DNA from: PNON01 sp964387025
GTDB taxonomy: Bacteria; Chloroflexota; Anaerolineae; Anaerolineales; Anaerolineaceae
DNA: 64,000 nucleotides
Direction: 5' to 3'
NCBI GenBank assembly: GCA_964387025.1
Contig: CAYLUZ010000001.1
Coordinates: 496,001 to 560,000, forward strand
The position numbers and the translations under genes were made by a program. Shown here in pieces: positions 1-9,246 of the stretch. The notes under the pieces were generated by a model. The model was not told where the DNA came from. It ran no database searches and saw only the letters and a list, made by a program, of their open reading frames with translations. How positions within the stretch are numbered: the stretch's first letter is position 1; every line of letters begins with the position of its first letter.

Positions 1-816
1 TACAACCTGGTGGAGGTAGCGGACGTCAAGCGGATGTTGGATGATGCCAAACCAGATCTCATTATCCATCTCGCAGCTCATGTAGGCGGCATCGGGGCGA
101 ACCGTGAACATCCGGCCGAATTTTTCTATGACAACCTGATGATGGGTGTCCAATTGATCCACGAAGCCTGGAAGCGTAATGTGGAAAAATTCGTGGCAAT
201 CGGTACAGTCTGTGCCTACCCGAAATTCACACCAGTCCCCTTTCGGGAGGACGATATCTGGAATGGTTACCCCGAAGAGACCAATGCACCTTATGGATTG
301 GCTAAGAAGATGCTGTTAACACAGTCACAATCTTACCGCCAACAGTATGGTTATAATTCTATTTTCCTGATCCCAGTGAACTTGTATGGTCCGGGAGATA
401 ACTTTAGACCAGAATCATCGCATGTGATTCCGGCGCTGATCAAGAAATGCGTGGAAGCAGTCGACCATGGTGATAAAGAAGTAGAGATCTGGGGAGATGG
501 CTCACCCACCCGGGAGTTTATCTATGTGGAAGATGCAGCTGAAGGAATTGCGTCGGCTGCAGAAAAGTACAATGATTCAGATCCGGTTAATATTGGTTCC
601 GGTAATGAGATCAGTATCAAGGACCTGGCAGAGCTGATTGCAAGACTTACTGGTTTCAATGGCAAGCTGGTGTGGGATACAAGTAAACCCAATGGTCAAC
701 CCCGGCGTGGGTTGGATGTGAGCCGTGCGGAGAAATACTTTGGATTTAAAGCCAAGATGACCTTCAAGGAAGGCCTGCGCCGAACCATCGACTGGTATAT
801 AAAGAATAAAATCTAA
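1..816 (+). CDS. fcl: GDP-L-fucose synthase, 5'-truncated by window edge
   Basis: The frame is open from base 1, so the gene starts upstream and the GxxGxxG cofactor motif (about 45 residues) is missing here. The visible part is an NAD(P)-dependent extended SDR. LAAHVGGI and the YGLAKK motif (YxxxK catalytic pair) are followed by the FRPESSHVIPALI and GDGSPTREFIYVEDAA segments typical of GDP-fucose synthases (GMER/WcaG), which turn GDP-4-keto-6-deoxymannose into GDP-L-fucose. The usual catalytic Ser region reads GTVCAYP where most family members have GSSCIYP. It begins the long co-directional glycan operon, and an ABC exporter follows 67 nt downstream. The family call is strong. The exact epimerase/reductase specificity is inferred. 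Confidence 0.9.
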   Translation, partial: YNLVEVADVKRMLDDAKPDLIIHLAAHVGGIGANREHPAEFFYDNLMMGVQLIHEAWKRNVEKFVAIGTVCAYPKFTPVPFREDDIWNGYPEETNAPYGLAKKMLLTQSQSYRQQYGYNSIFLIPVNLYGPGDNFRPESSHVIPALIKKCVEAVDHGDKEVEIWGDGSPTREFIYVEDAAEGIASAAEKYNDSDPVNIGSGNEISIKDLAELIARLTGFNGKLVWDTSKPNGQPRRGLDVSRAEKYFGFKAKMTFKEGLRRTIDWYIKNKI

Positions 817-883
817 CCGCAAAGAATTGTTGGGTGAGGATGTTAATAGTGAAGCAATTACCAAGCAGTAGTGTTGGAGAGAT

Positions 884-1711
884 ATGACTGATGAAATAAC
901 GATGATCAAACCTTCACGAGGTTGGGTGGCGTTGAACCTTAAAGACCTATGGAAGTACCGTGAACTCGTGTATTTCCTGATCTGGAGGGACATCAAGGTC
1001 CGCTATAAACAAGCTGCCCTAGGTGTTGCTTGGGCGATCATTCAACCGATCCTTACGATGGTCATTTTTAGTGTAATCTTTGGTAAATTTGGCAAGCTCC
1101 CCACGGATAACAGCATTCCCTACCCATTATTCACCTTTGCAGCCTTGCTCCCCTGGCAGCTGTTTGCCAATGCACTACAAAGGTCGGGTACCAGCCTGGT
1201 GGGTTCTGCCCATCTGATCACGAAGATCTACTTCCCAAGGCTGATCATTCCCATATCCGCGGTGGTGGGTGGCATGGTGGATTTTTTAATCTCCTTCGTT
1301 ATCCTGGTCGGGATGATGATCTATTACAAAGTCTATCCGACCTGGAACATGTTATGGATCATTCCCTTTACTATCTTGACCTTAATCACCGCATTAGCGG
1401 TCGGATTGTGGCTTTCAGCAATGAATGTACGCTACCGTGATGTTCAGCAAATGATCCCGTTCCTGATCCAGGCATGGATGTTTGCCTCACCTGTCGCTTA
1501 TTCTGCGAGGATGATCACTGATCGATCATGGCAATTGATTTACGGACTTAATCCTTTGGCAGGGATCATCCAGGCATTTCGTTGGTCATTGTTAGGGGGG
1601 ACTCCACCGGGGGAATTGATGTGGATCTCAGCCACTGTGATGGTGATCTTATTGATCAGCGGGCTATATTATTTCAGGCGAATGGAAAAAACCTTCGCGG
1701 ACACGGTGTAA
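884..1711 (+). CDS. wzm: ABC-2 type polysaccharide export permease (Wzm-like)
   Basis: A 275-residue inner-membrane protein with about six hydrophobic segments and the N-terminal cytoplasmic stretch (WRDIKVRYKQAALGVAWAI) characteristic of O-antigen/teichoic-acid ABC-2 permeases (Wzm/TagG). It is predicted to form the channel that carries lipid-linked polysaccharide across the membrane. The start at 884 follows a GGAGAG ribosome-binding site. The ATPase gene begins 2 nt after the stop, which is the usual Wzm-Wzt pairing. Family assignment is firm. The exported glycan is inferred to be the one made by this island. Confidence 0.9.
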   Translation: MTDEITMIKPSRGWVALNLKDLWKYRELVYFLIWRDIKVRYKQAALGVAWAIIQPILTMVIFSVIFGKFGKLPTDNSIPYPLFTFAALLPWQLFANALQRSGTSLVGSAHLITKIYFPRLIIPISAVVGGMVDFLISFVILVGMMIYYKVYPTWNMLWIIPFTILTLITALAVGLWLSAMNVRYRDVQQMIPFLIQAWMFASPVAYSARMITDRSWQLIYGLNPLAGIIQAFRWSLLGGTPPGELMWISATVMVILLISGLYYFRRMEKTFADTV

Positions 1712-1713
1712 CC

Positions 1714-3003
1714 ATGAGCGAAATCGCGATCCATGTTGCCAATTTAGGAAAAAAATATCAACTCGGTGCGCTGGGTACCAACTACCGCACCCTGCGGGAC
1801 AGCCTGGTGGATACCTTTACATCGACCACCCAGGCCTTATTGCATGCCGGAGAGAGAACAACCCAAGGCCAGAAAACAGATGAGAATCGCTTCTGGGCTT
1901 TGAAGGATATTAATTTTGAAGTCAATCAGGGTCAGGTTCTTGGTATCGTGGGCAGAAATGGGGCGGGTAAGAGCACGCTGCTAAAGATCCTCTCACGAGT
2001 CACCGAACCAACAGAAGGATACGTTGAAATCCATGGTCGGGTCGGCTCATTATTGGAGGTAGGCACAGGGTTCCATCCGGAGCTGACGGGGCGGGAAAAC
2101 ATCTTCTTGAATGGCGCGATCCTGGGTATGAAGAAAACCGAGATCTCAGCCAAATTTGATGAGATCGTCGCTTTTTCTGAAGTCGAGAAATTTATCGATA
2201 CTCCTGTGAAGCGATATTCCAGTGGTATGTACCTGCGCCTGGCTTTTGCTGTGGCTGCACATCTGGAGCCGGAGATATTGGTGGTGGATGAAGTGCTGGC
2301 GGTCGGAGATGCTGAGTTCCAGCGCAAGTGCATGGGTAAGATGACTGATGTCGCCCAGCAAGGAAGGACTGTTATTTTTGTAAGCCATAACATGAGCGCC
2401 ATCCTGCGGCTGACAGAGGAAACCATGGTACTTGATAAGGGCAAGCTTGTCATGCGAGCACCCACTCAACAGGCAGTGGATTACTACTTATCAAGCGGCT
2501 TCTCAAACCAGGGAGAGCGTACCTGGTTGGCAGACGATATCCCCCTGGATGCTGCCCCTTTCAAACCAGTTGCGCTAAGGATCAAGGATGCAAAAGGCAG
2601 ATTGGTGGATACCGTGCGTTCGACAGAACCTTTCCAGGTGGAGTTTGAATACAGGTTGGATCAACCCCTGACTGGGTTGCGGGTGGGGTTATATTTCATG
2701 AGCACACGTGGGGAACACATCTTTACCAGTTTCGATACGGATGACCCGCAGCGTTTTGAAGAGCAATCCACACGCAAGAGCGGCCAATACTTTAGCCGCT
2801 GCACCGTCCCGGCAAACACATTCAACGAGGGCAGGATCGTTCTTGGAGTGAATGCCAGCTCCTACCGTATCAAACGCTACTTCCAGGATGAACAGGCACT
2901 GGTATTCAGCGTGGATGCCACCGGTGCTCCCGGAACGCAGTGGAGTGAAGTTCGCATGGGACCAATTCGACCGGCTTTGAACTGGGAGATCGAGGTCCGT
3001 TAA
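1714..3003 (+). CDS. wzt: ABC exporter ATPase with C-terminal glycan-binding domain (Wzt-like)
   Basis: A 429-residue ATPase. Walker A GRNGAGKST is at about 80-88, signature YSSGM at 168-172 and Walker B VVDEVLAVGD at 190-199. From about residue 285 it carries an extra beta-rich domain of the kind that reads the non-reducing end of the O-antigen in Wzt proteins with a carbohydrate-binding module. A longer frame is open upstream to 1582, but residues before MSEIAIHV overlap the permease gene and do not look like ABC sequence, so ATG 1714 is chosen. Paired with the permease at 884. The extra domain suggests that export is coupled to a chain-terminal modification such as methylation or sulfation (inference). 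Confidence 0.9.
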   Translation: MSEIAIHVANLGKKYQLGALGTNYRTLRDSLVDTFTSTTQALLHAGERTTQGQKTDENRFWALKDINFEVNQGQVLGIVGRNGAGKSTLLKILSRVTEPTEGYVEIHGRVGSLLEVGTGFHPELTGRENIFLNGAILGMKKTEISAKFDEIVAFSEVEKFIDTPVKRYSSGMYLRLAFAVAAHLEPEILVVDEVLAVGDAEFQRKCMGKMTDVAQQGRTVIFVSHNMSAILRLTEETMVLDKGKLVMRAPTQQAVDYYLSSGFSNQGERTWLADDIPLDAAPFKPVALRIKDAKGRLVDTVRSTEPFQVEFEYRLDQPLTGLRVGLYFMSTRGEHIFTSFDTDDPQRFEEQSTRKSGQYFSRCTVPANTFNEGRIVLGVNASSYRIKRYFQDEQALVFSVDATGAPGTQWSEVRMGPIRPALNWEIEVR

Positions 3004-4589
3004 TGGCAAAAGCTGAAGAAAATCCTCTGAAGGACCTTATAGGTGAGCTGCCATTTTCCGCAGAGTTAATTTGGTTGTTCCGAAATAGAGAAAAACCACT
3101 CCACAGCCGTTTCTCCCTTAAGAATCTCCAGCAGCATCTGCCGGAAGTACTTTCCCAGGTTAAGAACAATGCCAGGGAGAACCAAACAGGAAAGCGGGTG
3201 CTCCTCTTTGCTTCGTTGCATTATTGGATCGAAGAGACTGCCTTATTGGGATTGACCCTGGCTGGTGCGGGATTTAGTCCACACCTTGCTTTTCTGCCCT
3301 ATTTTGACTGGCAGAAACCAATGAGCAAGTTTGACCTGCGGCGTAACAACCTGTATGCAAAAGAAGTTCTTGTTGGAGCCAGTCCATTATTAAAAGTAAC
3401 TCCATTATTGGATTACCGGAAAAAGGCAATATTACCTGCTGAGCTCGTGAAAGAGATCGAAACAGTCAGTTATTATGATGCGCAATACACACTACAAGTC
3501 GAAACTGTTGACATGGGATCTGATATCTATCAAATGCGCCTGCAGCGAAATTTATTCGCGGCTGAAAGATTCTACGCGCTTCTGGAAGATTCGAAACCGG
3601 ATGCTGTCATCGTTCCAAATGGCACGATCCAGGAACTGGGAGCGGCATACCGTGTGGCAAAATTTGCGGGAGTACCTGTCACTACCTATGAATTCAGCGA
3701 TCAGAAAGACTGCATCTGGATGGCACAGAATTCAGAGATCATGCGTCAAGATACAACCAGGATTTGGGAGTCACGGGAAAATAAACCACTGACTGAACAG
3801 CAGCGCACCCGTATCGAGTCATTATACAAAGCCAAAGTTCAGGGAGACTTGTTCGAGAATTTTGCGAGGCACTGGCAGTCGTCAAAGCGTAAGGGCTCGG
3901 ACGAAGTAAAACAGTCCTTGGGATTAGATGACCGCCCTATGATCTTGCTTGCCACGAATGTGTTGGGTGACAGCCTAACGCTTGGCCGCCAGGTATTCAG
4001 CAAAACCATGGCAGAATGGATAGAACGCAGTGTGGAATACTTTACAAAACGTATAGATGTTCAATTGGTGATCCGCATACATCCGGGTGAAATTCTGACC
4101 CATGGGCCGTCCATGGTGGATGTTGTGAATAATATTCTGCCAAAGCTGCCTGACCACATCCACCTGATTGGTCCACGAGAAAAAGTGAATACTTATGATC
4201 TGATCGAAATGGCAGATCTGGGTCTGGTTTATACAACAACGACCGGGATGGAGATGGCGATGAGCGGTGTGCCAGTGATCGTTGCCGGAGTGACACATTA
4301 CAAAAATAATGGATTTACATACGAGCCGCAAACATATCCGGAGTATTATGGATTATTGGATGATATCCTTTCGCAGCCGGTAAAATATCGCTTAGGTAAG
4401 GAGCAAGTGGAACTAGCCTGGAGATATGCCTACACCTTTTTCTTCGAATTTTCTCTTCCATTCCCTTGGAGGCTATTCAAATTGTGGGAGGATGTAAGAG
4501 AACGCCCGGTTTCTTACGTGCTTGGCGATGGATATAAGAAATACGAAAAAACCTTCCGGTATTTAGCCGGAGATCCCATTGAATGGTAG
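3003..4589 (+). CDS. Capsule-type GT-B glycosyltransferase-like protein
   Basis: 528 residues. The start overlaps the preceding stop (TAATG), so it is translationally coupled to the ABC ATPase gene. The C-terminal half contains VIRIHPGE, then a DLIEMADLGLVYTTTTGMEMA-type segment and GVPVIVAG, the nucleotide-sugar-binding layout of Kdo-transferase/capsule synthesis (KpsC/KpsS-like) GT-B enzymes. The N-terminal half is poorly conserved and no transmembrane helix is evident, so a cytoplasmic or peripheral transferase is likely. It is a divergent paralogue of the protein at 27066. Donor and acceptor are unknown. Proximity to the exporter would fit chain initiation or termination, but that is inference. 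Confidence 0.65.
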   Translation: MAKAEENPLKDLIGELPFSAELIWLFRNREKPLHSRFSLKNLQQHLPEVLSQVKNNARENQTGKRVLLFASLHYWIEETALLGLTLAGAGFSPHLAFLPYFDWQKPMSKFDLRRNNLYAKEVLVGASPLLKVTPLLDYRKKAILPAELVKEIETVSYYDAQYTLQVETVDMGSDIYQMRLQRNLFAAERFYALLEDSKPDAVIVPNGTIQELGAAYRVAKFAGVPVTTYEFSDQKDCIWMAQNSEIMRQDTTRIWESRENKPLTEQQRTRIESLYKAKVQGDLFENFARHWQSSKRKGSDEVKQSLGLDDRPMILLATNVLGDSLTLGRQVFSKTMAEWIERSVEYFTKRIDVQLVIRIHPGEILTHGPSMVDVVNNILPKLPDHIHLIGPREKVNTYDLIEMADLGLVYTTTTGMEMAMSGVPVIVAGVTHYKNNGFTYEPQTYPEYYGLLDDILSQPVKYRLGKEQVELAWRYAYTFFFEFSLPFPWRLFKLWEDVRERPVSYVLGDGYKKYEKTFRYLAGDPIEW

Positions 4590-5440
4590 AAAATATGACT
4601 GAACCTGATGTGAAGCAACAAGTTAGAAAATTCTATGACCAGGTAGGCTGGCAGTTGGAAGCCGATGGACTGTACCAGAACGCACATTATGAAGACCTGC
4701 GACCGGTTTCGGCTGAATATATTCATCGCTGTCATGGCCGCGTCGGCAGGCATTTGAAAACCAGTGGAAAATACCTGCTGGATGCCGGATCCGGACCGGT
4801 GCAGTATGAAGAATATATGGAATATTTGCGTGATTACGGATACAGGGTATGTGCGGATATATCCATTGTTGCCTTAACGGAAGCAAGAAAAAAGCTTGGT
4901 AAAAAAGGTCTATATGTAGTTTCGGATATCGCCAATTTACCTTTCAAGCATGAAGTATTTGAAGGAGTGATGTCGATGCACACCATCCATCACCTGCCAT
5001 GGGAGGACCATAGTCGGGCTTACCAGGAGCTATACCGGGTGCTGGCACCGAGTTCCACAGGGGTGGTGGTCAATGGTTGGACAGACCCGGCTTTACTTGG
5101 GTGGCTGGATCGAATGGTGAAATTTATCAACCGGACCAGGCGTAAACTAGGCAAGAATTCTGCACCAACAATAAAGGATAAACGAAACAACCAGGCAAAA
5201 GATAAAGGTACATTTGTAAAAAAATATAACGCAGCCTGGTTAAAAAAGGAATTGAATGGAAAAGTACCCAATGAGATCCTGGTTTGGCGAAGTGCGAGTG
5301 TCCGTTTTTTGCGAACATTCATCCACCAAAAACTGGCAGGACGGCAATTACTTCGATGGTTATTTGCGCTTGAAGAAAAGTATCCACATTACTTCGGCGA
5401 AAATGGTCAATATCCTTTGATCGTCATTAACAAACCATAA
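4583..5440 (+). CDS. Class I SAM-dependent methyltransferase
   Basis: 285 residues with motif I LLDAGSGP at about 65-72, an acidic residue ending beta-2 (CADIS) and the post-motif segment MHTIHHLPW typical of the Methyltransf_11 group. ATG 4583 overlaps the upstream stop by 7 nt. An in-frame ATG at 4595 is an alternative start. Its place beside the ABC exporter with a Wzt-type binding domain fits O-methylation of a sugar, possibly as a chain terminator. That role is inferred. The fold assignment is clear but the substrate cannot be read from the sequence. Confidence 0.75.
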   Translation: MVENMTEPDVKQQVRKFYDQVGWQLEADGLYQNAHYEDLRPVSAEYIHRCHGRVGRHLKTSGKYLLDAGSGPVQYEEYMEYLRDYGYRVCADISIVALTEARKKLGKKGLYVVSDIANLPFKHEVFEGVMSMHTIHHLPWEDHSRAYQELYRVLAPSSTGVVVNGWTDPALLGWLDRMVKFINRTRRKLGKNSAPTIKDKRNNQAKDKGTFVKKYNAAWLKKELNGKVPNEILVWRSASVRFLRTFIHQKLAGRQLLRWLFALEEKYPHYFGENGQYPLIVINKP

Positions 5441-5465
5441 CTATTTCACCGAAGGGAAATGAACA

Positions 5466-6221
5466 TTGGAACCTAGCTTACTCACCTTTCTCCTATTTGT
5501 TCTAGTTGGGTTTTGTGCTCAAATGATTGATGGAGCATTGGGAATGGCATATGGTGTTAGTTCTAATACTTTCTTATTAAGCCTGGGAGTATCCCCGGTT
5601 ATTGCCAGCGCGAGTGTTCATGCAGCTGAAATGTTTACCACCCTGGTTTCGGGATTGTCCCACCTCAAGTTCGGGAATGTGGATAAAAGCCTGGTGTTGA
5701 GGCTATTGATCCCAGGAATAATTGGTGGAGTGACAGGGGCGTATATTTTGACTCGGGTGGACGGAGAGGCAATTAAACCGTATATTTCAGCCTATCTGCT
5801 GATCATGGGTATTGTGATCATCGTAAAATCCAATCAAAAAACGATTGAAAAGCATTTCCGCACCCGCTTTATCATTCCACTGGGATTAGCTGGCGGTTTC
5901 TTTGATTCAATTGGTGGAGGAGGTTGGGGTCCGATTGTCACCACAACTTTGCTGGCAAATGGTCATCATCCTCGAAAATGCATAGGATCGGTGAATTTTG
6001 CCGAATTTTTTGTGACAGTTTCAGAATCGATCACATTCTTTCTCACCCTTGGGTTATTGAAGAACTGGATGAATATCGCCGGCTTGATCCTGGGTGGAGT
6101 AGTTGCCGCTCCTATTGCAGCGATGCTAACGAGTAAACTACCCACCCGATGGATCATGGTCGGTGTTGGAATTTTGATTGTAATATTAAGTATCAGAACT
6201 CTTGTATTGACGATTATCTAG
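5466..6221 (+). CDS. TauE/SafE family anion permease
   Basis: 251 residues with about seven or eight hydrophobic helices and the two-fold Gly-rich repeats (FCAQMIDGALGMAYG and GFFDSIGGGGWGP) that define TauE/SafE sulfite/sulfonate/sulfate transporters. Translation probably begins at TTG 5466, preceded by GAAGGGAAA; no better ATG exists nearby. Sitting in the same operon as a PAPS synthetase and five sulfotransferases, it may supply sulfate (or sulfite). The substrate is an inference from context, and export cannot be excluded because family members work in either direction. Confidence 0.8.
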   Translation: MEPSLLTFLLFVLVGFCAQMIDGALGMAYGVSSNTFLLSLGVSPVIASASVHAAEMFTTLVSGLSHLKFGNVDKSLVLRLLIPGIIGGVTGAYILTRVDGEAIKPYISAYLLIMGIVIIVKSNQKTIEKHFRTRFIIPLGLAGGFFDSIGGGGWGPIVTTTLLANGHHPRKCIGSVNFAEFFVTVSESITFFLTLGLLKNWMNIAGLILGGVVAAPIAAMLTSKLPTRWIMVGVGILIVILSIRTLVLTII

Positions 6222-6234
6222 TGAAGGAGAAGTC

Positions 6235-7221
6235 ATGGACTGGAAAAATAAAGTTATCCTGGTAACAGGGGGAACCGGCTCATTCGGTAAGAAATTCATT
6301 GATATTATGGTGAAGGAATACAACCCAGCCAAGATCATCATCTATAGCCGGGATGAGTTAAAACAGCACGAGATGCGGGTGAAAGGATTTGACCACCCAT
6401 CATTACGGTATTTTATCGGGGATATACGCGATCGCGACCGGTTACTAAGAGCCATGCAGGGAGTGAATATTGTGGTGCATGCAGCCGCGTTAAAACAGGT
6501 GCCAGCCTGTGAATACAACCCGATGGAAGCCATTAAAACCAATATTCTGGGCAGCAGCAATGTAATCGACGCAGCTTTGGATGCGGGTGTCGAGAAGGTG
6601 ATGGCTTTGAGCACAGACAAAGCAGTGAACCCTGCCAATTTGTATGGAGCCACGAAACTGGCCGCTGAGAAACTATTCATCCAATCGAATGCTTATGCTG
6701 GAAACAAACGAACCCGTTTTTCCTGCACTCGTTATGGAAATGTTGTTGGAAGCCGCGGAAGTGTTGTCCCTGTCTTCCTCAAGCAAAAAGAAAGCGGTAG
6801 AGTGACCCTGACTGACGACAGGATGACACGGTTCTGGTTATCACTGGACCAGGGCGTTCACTTTGTCATTGAATGCATCGAAGAAATGTATGGCGGAGAG
6901 GTATTTATCCCTAAAATCCCATCCATGAAAATGGTCGACCTGGCAAAGGCAATCGCCCCGAATGCCCGGATCGAGGTCATTGGAATCCGCCCGGGTGAAA
7001 AATTGCACGAAGTTTTGATCTCGGAGGATGAAGCCCGGACCACTATTGAACTCGACGACAAATATATCGTCCAGCCGGCAGAGGAAATGTGGTTTGGACA
7101 GGAGTGGAAGGATAAAGGTAAAAAGATGGAAGATGGTTTCCGATATGCCAGCAATACCAACCCGGAATGGTTGAATATTGCTGAAATCCAAAAGATTGTC
7201 GAACAGGTGGAGATAGAGTAA
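6235..7221 (+). CDS. pseB: UDP-GlcNAc 4,6-dehydratase-like SDR (PseB/CapE/FnlA family)
   Basis: 328 residues. The cofactor motif GGTGSFGKKF is at 12-21, the catalytic STDKA at 126-130 and YGATK at 137-141. TDK with a downstream YxxxK is the signature of inverting 4,6-dehydratases of the PseB/FlaA1 type, which remove water from UDP-GlcNAc and epimerise C5 to give a 4-keto-6-deoxy-AltNAc derivative. It has a good ribosome-binding site (GAAGGAGAAG). The next genes are an RmlD-like reductase and a NeuB-type synthase. No PseC-like aminotransferase is in the window, so a complete pseudaminate route is not shown. The product could instead feed FucNAc-type sugars. Confidence 0.8.
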   Translation: MDWKNKVILVTGGTGSFGKKFIDIMVKEYNPAKIIIYSRDELKQHEMRVKGFDHPSLRYFIGDIRDRDRLLRAMQGVNIVVHAAALKQVPACEYNPMEAIKTNILGSSNVIDAALDAGVEKVMALSTDKAVNPANLYGATKLAAEKLFIQSNAYAGNKRTRFSCTRYGNVVGSRGSVVPVFLKQKESGRVTLTDDRMTRFWLSLDQGVHFVIECIEEMYGGEVFIPKIPSMKMVDLAKAIAPNARIEVIGIRPGEKLHEVLISEDEARTTIELDDKYIVQPAEEMWFGQEWKDKGKKMEDGFRYASNTNPEWLNIAEIQKIVEQVEIE

Positions 7222-7226
7222 CTCTG

Positions 7227-8189
7227 ATGCGTGTTCTCATTACAGGCGCAAGCGGTTTATTGGGAGTTAACCTGGCTTTAGAAGCGGCAAAGGATCACAC
7301 TGTTACCGGTCAAATCAACGAGCTGTTCCTCAAAGACGCACCATTTGAGCAGATTTCCGGCGATCTACTGAAACCGGGTGCTGTTGATTCCCTGCTTGAA
7401 GCTGCCCAACCAGATTGGGTGATTCACTGTGCTGCCCTGGCAGATATCGACGCATGTGAAAATAATCCAACACTGGCTGAAAAATTGAATGCGGAGTTGC
7501 CCGGAACGTTCGCGAAATCATGTAAAGGCCGCGCAAAACTGGTTTACATTTCGACAGATGCAGTTTTTGATGGGACCAGAGAAGAATATTACGAGGAAGA
7601 TGTACCGAATCCGCGAAGCGTCTATGCCCGGACAAAACTTGCGGGCGAGCAGAATGTTATGCAGAATGATCCGGAGGCAATTGTTGCCCGCATTAATTTA
7701 TTCGGGTGGAGTATATATGGCACTCGCAGCCTGGCAGAGTGGTTTTTCTATAATTTACAGGCAGGAAAACCTGTAAAGGGTTTTACTGATGTCTTCTTTT
7801 GTACACAATTGGTGAATGACCTGGCGAGTGTACTGTTCCAAATGCTATCCCAAAACTTATCAGGGTTATTCCATGTAGTAGGCGCTGATTGCGTCAGCAA
7901 ATATGAATTTGCCTGCGAGATTGCACTCAGACTGGGAATTGCTGAGAAGATGGTAACACCCATACATGTGGAAGAATTTGGTTTGAAGGCTGCGAGGAGT
8001 AATAACCTTCACTTGAATACGGATAAACTGCAAAAAGTTTTGCACAAGTCCATCCCCCGGTTATCCACCGGTTTGGATCATTTTTTCACACAATATCAAC
8101 AGAGTTATCCACATCTTTTACGAAAAATGGTGGATAACTCAATAGAAGACCCGAATCCATACAGGCATGGAGGAAATGATGGAACTTAA
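7227..8189 (+). CDS. RmlD-like sugar-nucleotide reductase (SDR)
   Basis: 320 residues with the N-terminal Rossmann motif GASGLLG at 7-13, STDAVFDG and YARTKLAGE (YxxxK) in the order found in dTDP-4-dehydrorhamnose reductases (RmlD). It probably reduces the 4-keto group of a nucleotide-6-deoxysugar, perhaps the product of the dehydratase just upstream (5-nt gap). The C-terminal 40 residues are encoded by a stretch with three TTATCCAC motifs (see findings). The end overlaps the next gene. The substrate is unproven. RmlA/B/C are not in this window, so true rhamnose synthesis cannot be claimed. Confidence 0.75.
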   Translation: MRVLITGASGLLGVNLALEAAKDHTVTGQINELFLKDAPFEQISGDLLKPGAVDSLLEAAQPDWVIHCAALADIDACENNPTLAEKLNAELPGTFAKSCKGRAKLVYISTDAVFDGTREEYYEEDVPNPRSVYARTKLAGEQNVMQNDPEAIVARINLFGWSIYGTRSLAEWFFYNLQAGKPVKGFTDVFFCTQLVNDLASVLFQMLSQNLSGLFHVVGADCVSKYEFACEIALRLGIAEKMVTPIHVEEFGLKAARSNNLHLNTDKLQKVLHKSIPRLSTGLDHFFTQYQQSYPHLLRKMVDNSIEDPNPYRHGGNDGT

Positions 8190-9246
8190 AATTGGGAAAC
8201 ACCAGATAGGCGAAAACCAACCCACATATTTCATTGCAGATATTTCCGCCAACCACGACGGGGATTTGGAACGGGCAAAATTATTGATCCGTCTTGCCAA
8301 AGATGCAGGTGCAGATGCAGCAAAATTTCAAAACTTTCGGGCGAACCAGATCGTTTCAGATTATGGGTTCAAGAGTATGAATCAGCAGGTTTCACACCAG
8401 TCAAACTGGAAGAAATCTGTCTATGAAGTCTACCAGGGAGCTTCAATCCCGTTCGATTGGACACCTATACTTAAAGAAGAATGCGATAAAGCAGAAATTG
8501 ATTACTTTTCATCACCTTATGATTTTGATGCGATCGATATGCTCAACCTGTATGTTCCTGCGTACAAGATCGGTTCGGGGGACATCACCTGGGATGAAGC
8601 GCTGATCCGCATGGCAAAAACCGGCAAGCCGGTGCTCTTAGCAACTGGCGCATCGAATATTGGTGAAGTGCAGCATGCAGTGCAAGTTATTCGGGCAATC
8701 AACCCCCAAATTGTGCTGATGCAATGCAATACCAATTACACTGCCAGTATCGAGAATTATGACCATATCCACCTCCGGGTACTTGCCAGTTACCATGTAT
8801 TGTTCCCGGATCTGATATTGGGTTTATCAGACCATACCCTTGGGCATGCAACTGTTTTAGGCGCGATAGCGCTCGGTGCACGAGTTATCGAGAAACATTT
8901 CACTGATGATAATTCCAGGGTTGGACCGGATCACCCCTTCTCAATGACGCCAACATCCTGGAGAGATATGGTTGACCGAACACGCGAATTGGAACGGTCA
9001 CTTGGTTCTTCGGAGAAGGTGGTATGTGAAAACGAACAGCAGACAGTGATCGTCCAGCGACGCTGTTTACGTGCCGCCAGGGAAATCAAGTCTGGTGAAG
9101 TTCTCACCCGGGAAATGATAGACGTATTGCGCCCGGCAACACCGGGGGCAATCCTCCCTAATGATATCCAGAGCGTTATCGGACTAAAAGCCTTGAAGGA
9201 TCTACCGATGGGTAAAGAATTGCGGTGGGGAGAGTTGGGAAAATAA
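8179..9246 (+). CDS. N-acetylneuraminate/nonulosonate synthase family with SAF domain
   Basis: 355 residues: a TIM-barrel NeuB domain (SANHDGDL at about 23-30; SSPYDFDAIDML; metal-site DHTLGHATVLGA; EKHFTDD) followed by a SAF/antifreeze-like domain from about 285 (RRCLRAAREIKSG). NeuB-type enzymes condense phosphoenolpyruvate with a six-carbon amino sugar to give a nine-carbon keto acid. Two in-frame ATGs precede (8167, 8176), but GGAGGA at 8169-8174 points to ATG 8179. The SAF domain indicates a sialate/legionaminate/pseudaminate-type synthase as opposed to a Kdn-9-P synthase. It overlaps the RmlD-like gene by 11 nt. Exact sugar unknown. Confidence 0.85.
   Translation: MELKIGKHQIGENQPTYFIADISANHDGDLERAKLLIRLAKDAGADAAKFQNFRANQIVSDYGFKSMNQQVSHQSNWKKSVYEVYQGASIPFDWTPILKEECDKAEIDYFSSPYDFDAIDMLNLYVPAYKIGSGDITWDEALIRMAKTGKPVLLATGASNIGEVQHAVQVIRAINPQIVLMQCNTNYTASIENYDHIHLRVLASYHVLFPDLILGLSDHTLGHATVLGAIALGARVIEKHFTDDNSRVGPDHPFSMTPTSWRDMVDRTRELERSLGSSEKVVCENEQQTVIVQRRCLRAAREIKSGEVLTREMIDVLRPATPGAILPNDIQSVIGLKALKDLPMGKELRWGELGK

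Noticed and set aside
1582..1713. An upstream extension of the wzt reading frame
   Set aside because: It overlaps the permease gene, and the 44 extra residues lack ABC-ATPase character; ATG 1714 gives the normal N-terminus.
8061..8137. Replication origin
   Set aside because: Only three DnaA-box-like motifs, inside a coding region, without dnaA, dnaN or an AT-rich unwinding region nearby; kept only as a curiosity.
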